Part shown: piece after piece, positions 7,964-17,128 of the stretch
Layout: each line of letters starts with the position of its first letter
Numbering within the stretch: the stretch's first letter is position 1
Program-made: the position numbers and the translations under genes
Origin: RGIG995 sp045543655
GTDB lineage: Bacteria > Bacillota > Clostridia > Oscillospirales > UBA644
Assembly (NCBI GenBank): GCA_045543655.1
Contig: JAZPXN010000077.1
Coordinates: forward strand, 1 to 64,000
Direction of reading: 5' to 3'
Length of the DNA: 64,000 bases
Notes under the pieces: model-generated
What the model was told of the DNA's origin: nothing
What the model saw: only the letters and a program-made list of their open reading frames with translations
Database searches by the model: none

Positions 7964-9379
7964 TTAACCTTCAAACATCATATATTCCATAAAGAGTTCC
8001 GAGAAAAGGGGATCTGCGGAAAGGTCGGCGTATTCCGATTCGGTGGGGAGGTGGAGAGTTCCTCCTTCGCAGGCGTATTTCACGGTGCCCAGAAGGCTTG
8101 CGTTGTTGACGCCGCGGAATTTTTCCTGCAATTCCTCGGGGATCAGCCCCACGAAAACGGCGTTTTTCACCTTCAGCCCCGCAGAAAAACCGCCGGCCAC
8201 GCAGAGAGCGTCCACGTCGCCGTAGCCGATTCCCACCCGACGCAGAAGGCATTCGATTGCCGCCCGGATGGCGGATTTCGCCAACTGAAATTCCCGGATA
8301 TCCTTTCCGGTGAGGGCGACGGAGCCGCTGACGGTCATGGGGTCGTCTTCCAGAAATCCGGTCTCGTCGATCTCCTCCCGGCGAACTCCTTCGGCGATCG
8401 CGTCTACAAGACCGGTAGCACAGATACCGGTGGCTTCTCCCCCGCCAATGACGGTCACTTCCCCGTCTTCGGAAACGGCGCAGACGGCGCCGGGGGAAGC
8501 GCTCATGCCGCAGGAAATATTGGCTCCTTCAAAGCAAGGGCCTGCCGCGGCGGCGGTGCAAAGAACTTTTTCGTGATTATAAAGAGCAATCTCCGCATTG
8601 GTGCCAAGATCCAAAAGGATCCGGTATTTTCCGGCTTCGGGAAGACCAACGCATTCCATGCCCGCCTCAATATCCGCACCCACGAAGGCCGAAAATCCGG
8701 GCAGAGCCACCACGGAGCCGATCCCCGGCAAATCCAGAGATTCCCCCGTTGCGATCCTCGTATCCAGAAAGACCGGCGTATAGGGAGCGGTGCCGAGAGA
8801 CGAGCAGTCCACGCCGAAAAAGAGGTGGAGCATGGTGGTATTTCCCGCCACGTACAGCGTCTCGTCTTCCGTAAGATCAAAGGACTCGCGGAGCGATGCG
8901 ATCAATCCCCGGATCCCTTCCAAAAGAACCGATTGCAACTCCCGAGGGCCGTTTTTCATGCAATGATCGATGCGGGAGATCACGTCCGCCCCAAAGGCCC
9001 GCTGGGGGTTGGGGGCGGTGACGGTACGGACGATCTTCTTTTCATCCAAAGAAACCAGGGCCAGGGCCAGGGTCGTAGTGCCGATATCCAGGCAAAGGCA
9101 ATGCCGCTCGGTCAATCGCCCGGTCTCTTCGCCGCCGGTAACGGTCTCGATCTCTTCCCGGTCGGGCAAAACCACCTCGCCGTCCTCAAAGACCCTCTGA
9201 CGGCAGGCCAATACGGGGGATCCGTTGAAGATCACCGTACACTTTTTGCAGGTTCCCCGTCCGCCGCAGGGATGGGGGACGAAATAGCCGTGCTCCGCCA
9301 GAAGATCGCTTAAAATTACCGATCCTTCAAAGGAAATTCTTTCCCGTTTCCCCTGACGGAGTACCGTTAAGACTGCCAT
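7964..9379 (-). CDS. RACo/RamA-like corrinoid reductive activator (2Fe-2S + ASKHA)
   Basis: 471 aa. The N-terminal plant-type 2Fe-2S domain has ligands Cys38, Cys44, Cys47 and Cys59. The rest is the DUF4445/ASKHA ATPase region, with LCLDIGTTTLAL near residue 115, DLGTNAEIAL, and CVAGGFSAGL near the C-terminus. Proteins of this type use ATP to return oxidised Co(II) corrinoid to active Co(I), which the methyltransferases need. One activator for a whole cluster of methyltransferases fits the single corrinoid protein encoded upstream. It lies 3 nt after the DUF2284 gene. GAAGGA precedes the ATG. Confidence 0.93.
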   Translation of the reverse strand: MAVLTVLRQGKRERISFEGSVILSDLLAEHGYFVPHPCGGRGTCKKCTVIFNGSPVLACRQRVFEDGEVVLPDREEIETVTGGEETGRLTERHCLCLDIGTTTLALALVSLDEKKIVRTVTAPNPQRAFGADVISRIDHCMKNGPRELQSVLLEGIRGLIASLRESFDLTEDETLYVAGNTTMLHLFFGVDCSSLGTAPYTPVFLDTRIATGESLDLPGIGSVVALPGFSAFVGADIEAGMECVGLPEAGKYRILLDLGTNAEIALYNHEKVLCTAAAAGPCFEGANISCGMSASPGAVCAVSEDGEVTVIGGGEATGICATGLVDAIAEGVRREEIDETGFLEDDPMTVSGSVALTGKDIREFQLAKSAIRAAIECLLRRVGIGYGDVDALCVAGGFSAGLKVKNAVFVGLIPEELQEKFRGVNNASLLGTVKYACEGGTLHLPTESEYADLSADPLFSELFMEYMMFEG

Positions 9380-9382
9380 GAT

Positions 9383-9928
9383 TTATCCTTCCCGGAACAG
9401 AACGATGCCGAAATAGGTGACGGTGTTCTGTCCGTTGATGTATTTCATCGAGGTCCCCTTGACCGTAGCGCTGACGTGAATCCCGTAGGCCTCCAGGGAA
9501 GAGAGGGCCTCCCCGGGGAAGGGACATTCCTCGCCCTTGACCTTAAAGCAGGGGGAGCAATGACCGCACCCTCCCTTGGAGAGATGGAGATAATCCTTAT
9601 ATCCCAGAGCGTTCAACTCCTTGGCAAGAGCCCGGCTCCGCTGATTCTGGGTCTTGCCGCCCTCCACCATACCTTCGAAATCAAAGCTGTCCTCCAGCGC
9701 AAAGACCGATTGATACAACAGCCCCTTGGAATAGGATTTCACCTGGGCAATCAGATCGTCAATATCGCCGATATCCGGGGGACACATCCAGCATTTTCCG
9801 TATACGCCGCAGGCGTTGGAGGAGCACTGCTCCCGGAATTTCCGGTCGCAGACGATCTGGGAGACGTCAATGATCTCCGCATTGGTAAAGCCCACGGATT
9901 TCGCAAGAGAAACGAGATTATTTTCCAT
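9383..9928 (-). CDS. DUF2284 cysteine-rich metal-binding protein
   Basis: 181 aa. Cysteines occur in three clusters: CDRKFREQC with CGVYGKCWMCPP (about residues 28-52) and CGHCSPCFKVKGEEC (about 121-135). The pattern is typical of DUF2284 proteins, which accompany corrinoid methyltransferase and demethylase genes. They probably bind an Fe-S cluster or other metal; the role is not established. The gene start overlaps the end of the upstream methyltransferase by 11 bp, so the two are probably coupled. Confidence 0.85.
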   Translation of the reverse strand: MENNLVSLAKSVGFTNAEIIDVSQIVCDRKFREQCSSNACGVYGKCWMCPPDIGDIDDLIAQVKSYSKGLLYQSVFALEDSFDFEGMVEGGKTQNQRSRALAKELNALGYKDYLHLSKGGCGHCSPCFKVKGEECPFPGEALSSLEAYGIHVSATVKGTSMKYINGQNTVTYFGIVLFREG

Positions 9929-10922
9929 AAAATTCCTTCACCGCCCCAAAGAACGCGTCCAGATTGGCCCAAGGAGTCATGGGAGGAATATCGCATCCCG
10001 AGGAGATCACGAAATTCCCGTATCCGGCGCATTGATTTAAAAGCTCCAACGTCTTTTCCCGAACCTGCTCTGAAGTTCCCATCCGCAATACGCCGGCAGG
10101 ATCCACGTTCCCCATCACGGGAACGTCGGCGGGGAATTGATCCAGCATCTCCTTCAGATCGATGGAGTTGCCGAAATGGTAGGCCGCGGCCCCGATGGAA
10201 CGCAGGGATTCGGTCATCCGGGGAACGTTGTCGCCGCAGTTATGGTAGATCATCAAAAATTCATCGTCCTGAACGGCGTCGGTAATCTTTTTCACGTAGG
10301 GGGAAGAGAATTCTTCCTCCAGGGCGGGTGACAGCAGTCCGGCCACCGGTTCGGCCATCATAACGCCGTTCGCACCGGCCTCTTTATAGGCCTTTGCATA
10401 TGCGATCAAAAAGTCCGTAGCCTTTTCCAACACCGTATGAACCATATCCGGCTCGTCGTAGCAATCGATCATAATCTCAGACACGTCCAAAAGGCGGGCG
10501 GCCAAGGAGAAGGGGCCGATAATACCGGCGAAGACGGGACGGTCGGCGATCCGGGGCACGGCCTTGCGGATCGCGTCAATATACAGACCGGAACGGGCAG
10601 AACCCACGGCGGGCACCTGCAGAGCGTTGACCTCGTCCTCGTCGTGAATCAGCTGACCGGTAACGGTGGGGACCTCGTCGTCGGAGAAGCGGACGGCGGC
10701 GCCGAAGCATTCCGCCTCCACGGAAAGATCCATCAAGCTGACGGCTGCGGCAGAATCGGTACGGGCGGCAACAAGAGCCATCCCCTCCGCCTGCTTATCG
10801 CTGTCGGAGATCAGTTCCTTCACGGTGCATCCCAGCAGAGACACGCAGGGGAAGGACAGAATGGGGAATGCTTTTTTGGATTCAGGAAGATTTTTCAACC
10901 ATTCGCGCATATTTCGTTTCAT
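9918..10922 (-). CDS. MtaA/MtbA-type cobamide methyltransferase (URO-D superfamily)
   Basis: 334 aa. This is the most canonical member of the cluster: the zinc-thiolate pattern H-N-C-G in IYHNCGDN plus a C-terminal Cys in ISSGCDIPP match the His/Cys/Cys site of MtaA and MtbA. The family moves a methyl group between a corrinoid protein and a thiol or other acceptor. It is a good candidate for the enzyme accepting methyl groups from the shared corrinoid protein. ATG at 10922 is preferred. TTG at 10928 is an alternative, with AAAGGA 5 nt upstream of it and 11 nt upstream of the ATG. Confidence 0.88.
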   Translation of the reverse strand: MKRNMREWLKNLPESKKAFPILSFPCVSLLGCTVKELISDSDKQAEGMALVAARTDSAAAVSLMDLSVEAECFGAAVRFSDDEVPTVTGQLIHDEDEVNALQVPAVGSARSGLYIDAIRKAVPRIADRPVFAGIIGPFSLAARLLDVSEIMIDCYDEPDMVHTVLEKATDFLIAYAKAYKEAGANGVMMAEPVAGLLSPALEEEFSSPYVKKITDAVQDDEFLMIYHNCGDNVPRMTESLRSIGAAAYHFGNSIDLKEMLDQFPADVPVMGNVDPAGVLRMGTSEQVREKTLELLNQCAGYGNFVISSGCDIPPMTPWANLDAFFGAVKEFYGK

Positions 10923-10943
10923 ATTCAATCGTTCCTTTCGGAA

Positions 10944-12170
10944 TCATTTTCCGTAATATTCGTCCAAAACGTCGGACACGGTCTCGGCCCAGACGATGAG
11001 GTTTTCGGGGCGGTGGGAAACGGTGCTGATATCCTTCAGCACGAATTCTGCGGGACAGCCGTATTTCTGACAGAGCTTGACCGTCTCTTCGGTCTCCTTG
11101 CGGATAACCTCGGGATCGGTTTTGATGGCTACGTTGGCGGGGTTTGGCTTGCGGGAGTAAACGTACTTCCCGCCCATATATTCCGCCATAACCTCCTGCT
11201 TCGCCCAGGGGGAAACGCCGATTTTGCGGAGGTTGGGGATCTTCGTGATGACGTCCAGCTTCCGGTCGAGGGGCTCGCAGCAGCCGTAATAGGTATAGGC
11301 GAAGCGGTCGGCCACCTTCAGGGTATAATCCACGTCGAATTCCTCGTGCATATCGGGGGAAACGTCGGAGAAGGGCTGGGCGTTGGTTCTCAGCCACGCA
11401 GCCTTCAGCCCGTCCCCGGCAAGACCGGAAACGTAGGAAGGCGTGCAATGCAGGCTGGGATAGTCGGGATCCACCTTCATATGGGCTTCGATAAAGTCCG
11501 ATTCGGCAATAAAAATATCCAGAAACCGCTGACGGATGGCGTGGAGATGCTCCGGCCGGTCAAACAGATCGTAAAGCACCGGCTCCATTCCCCGGAAGAA
11601 GACGATATCGTCCCAGGCGTTATGATACCGGGTACCCACCCCCCGCAGTTCCACGGGAATGGCGTCGCCCAGAAGGTCGGTATAGAAATTCATGGCCTTC
11701 TCGTCCTTGTCAGGACGGGCGGTGAAGGTGGGGATCTTGATCAGTTCAACGCTGTCTTCATCCTCCAGAACGTCCTCAAAGCTGTGGGAAACGATATGGT
11801 TTCCGCTTTCGGTGGCAAGGGTCTCCTCCTGCCGCTTGATGCCGATGCCCGAAGAATCGTAGGCCATGGTGACCCGGAAGAAGGGTTCGAACATGGTATC
11901 GGCCCGGAAATGCTTCCGGCGGAACAGCGCCCGACGGAAGAAGGTCTCCACGTTACGGGCCCCCTGATCCTCACACAGGCAGGTCAATTCCCCGTCAATG
12001 TCCATTTGATACCAGGGAATCTCCTCCAGGATCACGGGAGGACGGACGAGTTTCAGATCGTTGGTGTCCCGCATCCGGCGGTTCATGTCCGCCTGCCGGT
12101 CGTCGGTGGCGTATTCCATATATTGACGGGCAAGCTCCCGGACGATTTCTCGGTCACTCTGCATTATCAT
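10944..12170 (-). CDS. URO-D superfamily protein, YGCCE subgroup
   Basis: 408 aa, paralogue of the 411-aa protein at 6698: similar length, same opening (DREI...LA), and the shared YGCCEPLD and LRKIGVSP motifs. It also lacks the H-x-C-G site. The paired cysteines on the predicted barrel rim could be metal ligands. It is cotranscribed with four other URO-D members and the activator. A role in corrinoid-dependent methyl transfer is inferred from context; a different lyase activity cannot be excluded. AAAGGAGG is 7 nt before ATG. Confidence 0.82.
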   Translation of the reverse strand: MIMQSDREIVRELARQYMEYATDDRQADMNRRMRDTNDLKLVRPPVILEEIPWYQMDIDGELTCLCEDQGARNVETFFRRALFRRKHFRADTMFEPFFRVTMAYDSSGIGIKRQEETLATESGNHIVSHSFEDVLEDEDSVELIKIPTFTARPDKDEKAMNFYTDLLGDAIPVELRGVGTRYHNAWDDIVFFRGMEPVLYDLFDRPEHLHAIRQRFLDIFIAESDFIEAHMKVDPDYPSLHCTPSYVSGLAGDGLKAAWLRTNAQPFSDVSPDMHEEFDVDYTLKVADRFAYTYYGCCEPLDRKLDVITKIPNLRKIGVSPWAKQEVMAEYMGGKYVYSRKPNPANVAIKTDPEVIRKETEETVKLCQKYGCPAEFVLKDISTVSHRPENLIVWAETVSDVLDEYYGK

Positions 12171-12194
12171 AACGGATCCTCCTTTGCGGTCAAA

Positions 12195-13259
12195 TTACTT
12201 GGACCAGCGTTCGATGTTCTCCGCCATTTCCTGCGCCTTTTCCTCGCAGGAGAAGGCGGCGGAGATGTAGGTACCGGCAGGGTCGATGGTCTTAATCAAC
12301 CGCTCCACCCCTTCGGGATCCTTTTCCGAGGCGCCGCGGCGAAGAATTACGTTTTTCTTTTTATCCTGAATCTTCCGGTAAACCGGGAACCACTTTTCAT
12401 CCCATTCGGGAGCCTGTCCCGCACCGGGGGCCCATTGAATCCCCACAAGACCGGGAATGTCCAGAATCATATCCAAATGGGCCAGTTCCCCCACGCCGTC
12501 CAGATGCCAGACGGGGCGCTCGATATGCCGGGCCTGCTCCAGGACGTCGGGAAGGACGAACTCTTCGAAATGCTCGGGCGAGATCATATAGCTGAAATCG
12601 CATTGCAACGGGTACCAGGGCTTTGCGGAAGGGATGCTCATCCACGTATCAAAGGGGATCCCTGCCTTGCGGACCGTTTCCACCTGCTGATCGTAGGCCT
12701 TCAGCCACATTTTGTTGATGCGGGCGGACAGCTCCTTCACCGCTTCGGGATCGTCGTAGAGATCGTAAAGCAGATTTTCCGAAGAGCGCAAAGCGGCCAA
12801 AACGTCCAGCGTACCGCCCAGATCGGTTATCGTGAAAAGCACGCTGGGATCGGTCATGAATTTGTTCTGCAGCCGCAAAATATGCTGCCACATTTCGCTG
12901 TTCTCGTCAAATTCGATCTTGGGCATATCCTCCCAATCGTCGATGACGGGGCGCCGGTCCAGCCAGACGGTACCGTCGGCCAGATCGTAATTCCCGCCGA
13001 TGCAGGCGGAAAGACAGCCGGGGCCCAGATTGGTAAACAGAGAAGGAACCGCCTCCGCCACGAAGGCGGTATTCTCCCGATAATGGCGGAAATTGTCCAG
13101 TACGTAATTCTCGTCCAGCCATTTTTCTTCCAGATTTTTCGGACGCCGGAAAGGGGTTGCGTTTGCCTTCGGCCCTCTGAAATTCAAAACGCACCGGTCG
13201 GTATTCTCCCGATTCCAGAAAGCTTCGTATTTTGCAAGCCGTGCCTGATAATTTTCCAT
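12195..13259 (-). CDS. URO-D superfamily protein, divergent subgroup
   Basis: 354 aa. TIM-barrel URO-D fold judged from the conserved order of motifs: an F-R-G-P region near the N-terminus, WLDRRPVIDDWE, MISPEHFEEFVLPD before the barrel's second half, and HLDGVGELAHLD at the strand that carries the metal-binding His in MtaA. The following Cys of the H-x-C site is replaced by Asp. It may use a different metal site or be an accessory or substrate-side methyltransferase. The start at 13259 has AGAGGG upstream; an in-frame start at 13295 overlaps the preceding gene. Confidence 0.8.
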   Translation of the reverse strand: MENYQARLAKYEAFWNRENTDRCVLNFRGPKANATPFRRPKNLEEKWLDENYVLDNFRHYRENTAFVAEAVPSLFTNLGPGCLSACIGGNYDLADGTVWLDRRPVIDDWEDMPKIEFDENSEMWQHILRLQNKFMTDPSVLFTITDLGGTLDVLAALRSSENLLYDLYDDPEAVKELSARINKMWLKAYDQQVETVRKAGIPFDTWMSIPSAKPWYPLQCDFSYMISPEHFEEFVLPDVLEQARHIERPVWHLDGVGELAHLDMILDIPGLVGIQWAPGAGQAPEWDEKWFPVYRKIQDKKKNVILRRGASEKDPEGVERLIKTIDPAGTYISAAFSCEEKAQEMAENIERWSK

Positions 13260-13281
13260 AAACGACCCTCTTTCCATAAGG

Positions 13282-14352
13282 TTAATATTTTCCAAGCTTA
13301 TGGGCCAGATCGGAGATTTGCTTCATATTTTCCAGAGAAACGGAATTGGGAATGGAATGGTCGGAGGCAAACACGTAGCCGCCGCCCTGCTTCATTATGG
13401 GAAGGATCCGTTCCATTTCGGGCAGAACCAGCTCCGGCTTATCCCACAACTGGGCGTTGATGCCGCCGTGGAAGGCCAGCTTGTCGCCGTAGGTATCCTT
13501 CAGCTTTTTGGGGTCCATGCCGGCCTTGATCTCCAGAGGATTGAGCATATCCAGCCCGATCTCCACGAGATCGGGGATCAGAGGCTCAATATAACCGCAG
13601 GAGTGCAATTCCGCAAACATTCCCCGCTCGTGAGCCCAATCGATCGCTTTCTTATGGAAGGGCTTCAGCAGCTCCCGGTAAAGATCTGGAGAGAAAAAGG
13701 GAGTGCCCTTATATCCCATATCGTCCCACCAGAGGATCCCATCAAATTTATAACCCGCATCCAGAATTTTCTGGGATTGCTTCAGAGTCGTAGTCAGATA
13801 GGTATCCACCACGTCGGTGAACCATTCGGGCTCCTCCAGCATCCCGATCAGCACGTTTTCCGTGCCGATCATGTGAGAATGAGCCACGTCAAAGCCGAAC
13901 CACAGATTCAGCCGGCGATAGCGCTGTTCCTTTTCCCAGATGGGATAGTTCCGCTTGAGGGCATCCCAGTCGATGCGGTCGTCTGCGTCCTGCAGCATCC
14001 TTGCCTTGGCCTCTTCCCAGCGGTCGGAATCGCAATAATAACAGTCCAGATTTTCGGGAGTGGAATCCAGTTCCTTGAACACCTTCTGGGTTTGCCCCCA
14101 TTTGGTGGTAACAATGCGGTAACGGTCGGTTTCTTCCAACACCTTGCATTCGTAGCGAGGAGAGTTGTCGGCCATATAGGCTCCAATTTTGTCGAAACCG
14201 AAATAATCCTGCCAATCCGCATCGGCAGGCATCCCTTCCCGCTTCCAACGAGCGACGGTTCCTTTCCACGCGGAATCGAGCATCATAACGCGATCGATCT
14301 CCTCGTGGCGGAAGGTGCGGAGCATACGCTCCCGAGAAGTTAATTCTTTCAT
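13282..14352 (-). CDS. URO-D superfamily methyltransferase with HSCG site
   Basis: 356 aa. N-terminal SRERMLRTFRHEEIDRV is the classical opening of the uroporphyrinogen decarboxylase/MtaA family (R-x-R-hydrophobic...D-R-x-P type). FAELHSCGYIEPLIPDL carries the H-x-C-G metal site, and the C-terminal motif is VFASDHSIPNSV. This is the arrangement of many clostridial URO-D proteins in demethylation clusters. It is the first gene after the internal terminator at 14375-14424, so it may be expressed at a lower or different level than the genes upstream. Confidence 0.85.
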   Translation of the reverse strand: MKELTSRERMLRTFRHEEIDRVMMLDSAWKGTVARWKREGMPADADWQDYFGFDKIGAYMADNSPRYECKVLEETDRYRIVTTKWGQTQKVFKELDSTPENLDCYYCDSDRWEEAKARMLQDADDRIDWDALKRNYPIWEKEQRYRRLNLWFGFDVAHSHMIGTENVLIGMLEEPEWFTDVVDTYLTTTLKQSQKILDAGYKFDGILWWDDMGYKGTPFFSPDLYRELLKPFHKKAIDWAHERGMFAELHSCGYIEPLIPDLVEIGLDMLNPLEIKAGMDPKKLKDTYGDKLAFHGGINAQLWDKPELVLPEMERILPIMKQGGGYVFASDHSIPNSVSLENMKQISDLAHKLGKY

Positions 14353-14374
14353 GCTATATTCCTCACTTTTTCAC

Positions 14375-14424
14375 CCAAAAAACCAGAGAATCCGCCGTTA
14401 AGATCATAAGCAACGGATTCTCTG
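14375..14424 (-). terminator. Internal terminator/attenuator of the methyltransferase cluster
   Basis: Perfect 11-bp stem CAGAGAATCCG / CGGATTCTCTG (14384-14394 with 14414-14424) with a GTTTTTTG tail on the minus strand. It lies between the corrinoid-protein gene and five further methyltransferase-cluster genes that have no clear promoter of their own. Confidence 0.85.
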
Positions 14425-14442
14425 AAGATGGTGAATTCTCGT

Positions 14443-15984
14443 TTACTTCAAATCCTTGCAAAGCGCGACGGCGGCGTCGGCAGCGGAAGCGGCGTCCACG
14501 GTGTAGCAGTCGGCGCCGATGGCGTCACAGTATTCCTGATTGATGGGGGCGCCACCGATCATAATTTTCACCTGATCCCGGATGCCGGCGGCTTTGGCAG
14601 CCTCAACCACGTCGGCCATAACGTCCATGGTGGTGGTAAGAAGAGCGGAGCAGCAGATAATCTGACATCCCTCCTCTTTGGCGGTCTGAACGAAGGTTTC
14701 GGCGGGAACGTCGGTCCCCAGGTCAATCACCTCAAAGCCCTTGCCCTCCAGCATCATCTTGACGATGTTCTTGCCGATATCGTGCAGGTCGCCCTGAACG
14801 GTACCGATGCAGACCTTGCCGATCGACTGAACGCCGCTTTCGACGAGATAAGGCTTAAGGATGGTGATCCCCATGTTCATGGCGCGGGCGGCAACGAGAA
14901 CCTCGGGAACGTAAACCTCGTTGTTCTTGAACTTTTCGCCGATGACGCTCATGCCGTCAAGAAGGCCTTCGTTCAGGATCTTGGAAGGATCGCAGCCCTC
15001 GTCAATGGCGGCCTGCACCATTTCTTTGACGATTTTGCCCTTGCCCTTCTGCAACTGTTCGGAAATTTCGCTGAGAATAATCATGATCTTTGCTCCTTTT
15101 TCATCATTTATTAGTTTTTGATTATACGCTTTACGGTATTGGTTTGGGGTCATGCCCGCATACCCCTGAAAGCTGCGGTAAAAGGTTTGCAGATCCCTAA
15201 GTCCGCAGGCAGCCAGGATCTTTTCCACGCTCTGGTCGGTCTCCCGCAGGAGATGGCAGGCGTGCTCCATCCGGACGTTCCGGAGATGGTCGGCGAAGGA
15301 CTTGCCTTCGCACCGCTTGAAGCAACGGCTGAAATGGGCGGGGCTGACGAAAAGCGCCGCCGCAACGGATTCCTGGGTCAGGGCGGCGGAAGAAAAATCC
15401 TCCCCCACGATCTGCAGCGCCGACGAGATCAGCGCCCGGTCTTTTCGGGAGATCTCGGAGGGTGTGCGGATGGCGCCGTTCATATAGCGGCTCAGGGTAA
15501 TCAGCAGAACGGAAAGATATCCGGCCAGCGCACCTTTGCGATCGGCGCGCTCCTTTTCGGTCTCCCGGGCGATCCCGCCGAAAAGAGGCTCGACGATCTC
15601 ACGGGTGGCCTGATTCAGCGCCGCGTAGGAAACGTTATCTCCCTCGCAGAAAACCCCGTAGCAGAAGCGGGGACGCTCCGGCTCGGCGGCCTCGGCGTCG
15701 GGCAGGATCCGGGGATCGAATAAGATCCGGCGCACCGTGGGATTTCCCCGTTGCTCTTCGGCCTCGTACCGATGCACCGTTCCCGGACCAAGCACGCAGA
15801 TATCCCCCTCTCTGCAGGGGACGGTCTGGTCGGAAAGATGATGGATTCCCCGACCGGAGACCACCAGATCAACCTCCACGCATCCTGCGGTTTTCAAAGT
15901 TGCCGACCGGACTCCCTCCCAGGGGACGGTCTGAACGGCAACACAGCCTTCCCGGCAGGGAGAGGTTTTCACGTTCTCGTCCAT
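14443..15984 (-). CDS. AraC regulator fused in frame to methyltransferase corrinoid protein
   Basis: 513 aa. Residues 1-190 are a cupin-like sensory region with HHLSDQTVPCREGD and GTVHRYEAE. About 195-290 are two AraC helix-turn-helix motifs ending in the family tail GMTPNQYRK. No stop codon follows. The frame continues into a complete corrinoid protein: a helical cap (301-385) and a B12-binding Rossmann domain with D-L-H-D-I-G (Asp399, His401, Gly404), CSALLTTTM and GGAPINQ. At residue 301 an ATG (15084) has AAAGGAG at ideal distance, so a free 213-aa corrinoid protein of normal size is probably also made. His401 would be the lower cobalt ligand. The fusion could bring methylation state to the regulator, or be a lost stop codon. 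Confidence 0.9.
   Translation of the reverse strand: MDENVKTSPCREGCVAVQTVPWEGVRSATLKTAGCVEVDLVVSGRGIHHLSDQTVPCREGDICVLGPGTVHRYEAEEQRGNPTVRRILFDPRILPDAEAAEPERPRFCYGVFCEGDNVSYAALNQATREIVEPLFGGIARETEKERADRKGALAGYLSVLLITLSRYMNGAIRTPSEISRKDRALISSALQIVGEDFSSAALTQESVAAALFVSPAHFSRCFKRCEGKSFADHLRNVRMEHACHLLRETDQSVEKILAACGLRDLQTFYRSFQGYAGMTPNQYRKAYNQKLINDEKGAKIMIILSEISEQLQKGKGKIVKEMVQAAIDEGCDPSKILNEGLLDGMSVIGEKFKNNEVYVPEVLVAARAMNMGITILKPYLVESGVQSIGKVCIGTVQGDLHDIGKNIVKMMLEGKGFEVIDLGTDVPAETFVQTAKEEGCQIICCSALLTTTMDVMADVVEAAKAAGIRDQVKIMIGGAPINQEYCDAIGADCYTVDAASAADAAVALCKDLK
15082..15099 (-). promoter_or_regulatory. Internal ribosome binding site for free corrinoid protein
   Basis: Within the fused gene, minus-strand AAAAGGAGC is followed 7 nt later by ATG (15084-15082), in frame at codon 301 and exactly where independent MtaC/MttC-type corrinoid proteins begin. 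Confidence 0.75.
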
Positions 15985-16001
15985 AATTTCACCGTTTATA
16001 A

Positions 16002-17120
16002 TTACAAATTGATCTTCTTGATCTCTTCCGCGTAATACTGAACCAATTCGAATTTCGTCCCGGGCATCAGACGGTGGTCGGGGCAGGGAATGAAGCCGCC
16101 CATAGAAGCCAGGCGTTTCATCCGCTCGATCTCCTTGTCCACCGCTGCCTTATCCTTGCGAAGCGCGGTCTTATCCATCCCGCCTACGCCCCGCATCCCG
16201 TTGCCGAATTTCTTCCGGGCGGACTCGAACTGGTCGCCCCAGACTCCGACCTCAATGGGGAACATGGTATTGACGCCGTTGTTGAACCAGGTAGGCAACA
16301 GGGCCTCGGTAACGCCGTCGCAGTCGAGGGAAATAATATCGATGCCGTATTCGTGACAAAGATCGTTGCGTTTCTTATAATGCTTGGCGCACAGCTCGTC
16401 GAAGATGCCGGGGGCGATCAACGGGCCGTTTTTGAAGCAGATATCCTCCCAATAATGGGCAAAATCAAACTTGGCGCCGGTCTCAAGCACCGCCTTTGCG
16501 CATTGATACTGCATCTCGGCGTAGGTATCCACGATATCGGCAAACAGCTCCTCGTCCTCGTCGTAGAGAAGATAACTCATGCCAACCACGGAGGTAATGT
16601 TGCGGATCTCCCCAAGCACGCTTCCCAGATGGAGCCCCACGGGAACGTCCTTGGGACGGGTCTCGTTGAAGGTTTTCCAATAATTAAGATTGATGCGTTC
16701 GGGGGAAAACTGCATCTTAGGCTTGTATAAGGTCTCGAAAGCATCCCGATCCTTCAGCAGGTAATCGTCCTCCGAGGGAATCGACTGATTCCCCGGCTTT
16801 TGCCGTTCGATCAGCCCTACGGAATTCTGAATCCGCTGGGTGCCGTCGGGGAGGGTTTCCAGCACCTTCGTCTCAAAGCGGGGAAGCAAACCGCGATTTG
16901 CGCAACGGCAGCGATACCAGTTGAAATCCCAGCCGAGGATCTTATCCAACTCCATATCGGCGTCGTTCCCATCCCCCACTGCATTGGCCAGATCCATAGA
17001 GATCTTTCCCTGCTCCGCCCATTCGGTCAGGAGCTCTCTCCAATAACCGAAATGCACGGCAGGCATCCGATCCACGGGCTGATAATGAAGTATATTCATC
17101 GCTCTTTCTCGGTTTGTCAT
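16002..17120 (-). CDS. URO-D superfamily methyltransferase
   Basis: 372 aa. N-terminal TNRERAMNILHYQPVDRMP is a textbook URO-D/MtaA opening. The metal-site strand reads IISLDCDGVTE, so the Cys is kept and the preceding His is replaced by Asp/Leu context. FIPCPDHRLMPG near residue 352 supplies a further Cys and His. The stop is 18 nt before the AraC-corrinoid gene, which suggests a direct functional link. ATG at 17120 is chosen; TTG at 17126 is possible because AAAGGT lies close to it. Confidence 0.85.
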   Translation of the reverse strand: MTNRERAMNILHYQPVDRMPAVHFGYWRELLTEWAEQGKISMDLANAVGDGNDADMELDKILGWDFNWYRCRCANRGLLPRFETKVLETLPDGTQRIQNSVGLIERQKPGNQSIPSEDDYLLKDRDAFETLYKPKMQFSPERINLNYWKTFNETRPKDVPVGLHLGSVLGEIRNITSVVGMSYLLYDEDEELFADIVDTYAEMQYQCAKAVLETGAKFDFAHYWEDICFKNGPLIAPGIFDELCAKHYKKRNDLCHEYGIDIISLDCDGVTEALLPTWFNNGVNTMFPIEVGVWGDQFESARKKFGNGMRGVGGMDKTALRKDKAAVDKEIERMKRLASMGGFIPCPDHRLMPGTKFELVQYYAEEIKKINL

Positions 17121-17128
17121 GATCAATA

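Noticed and set aside
10437..13460. 1007-codon open frame on the plus strand
   Set aside because: It lies antisense to three clear methyltransferase genes that have ribosome sites and family motifs. It is a codon-bias shadow with Gly/His/Asp-rich nonsense composition.
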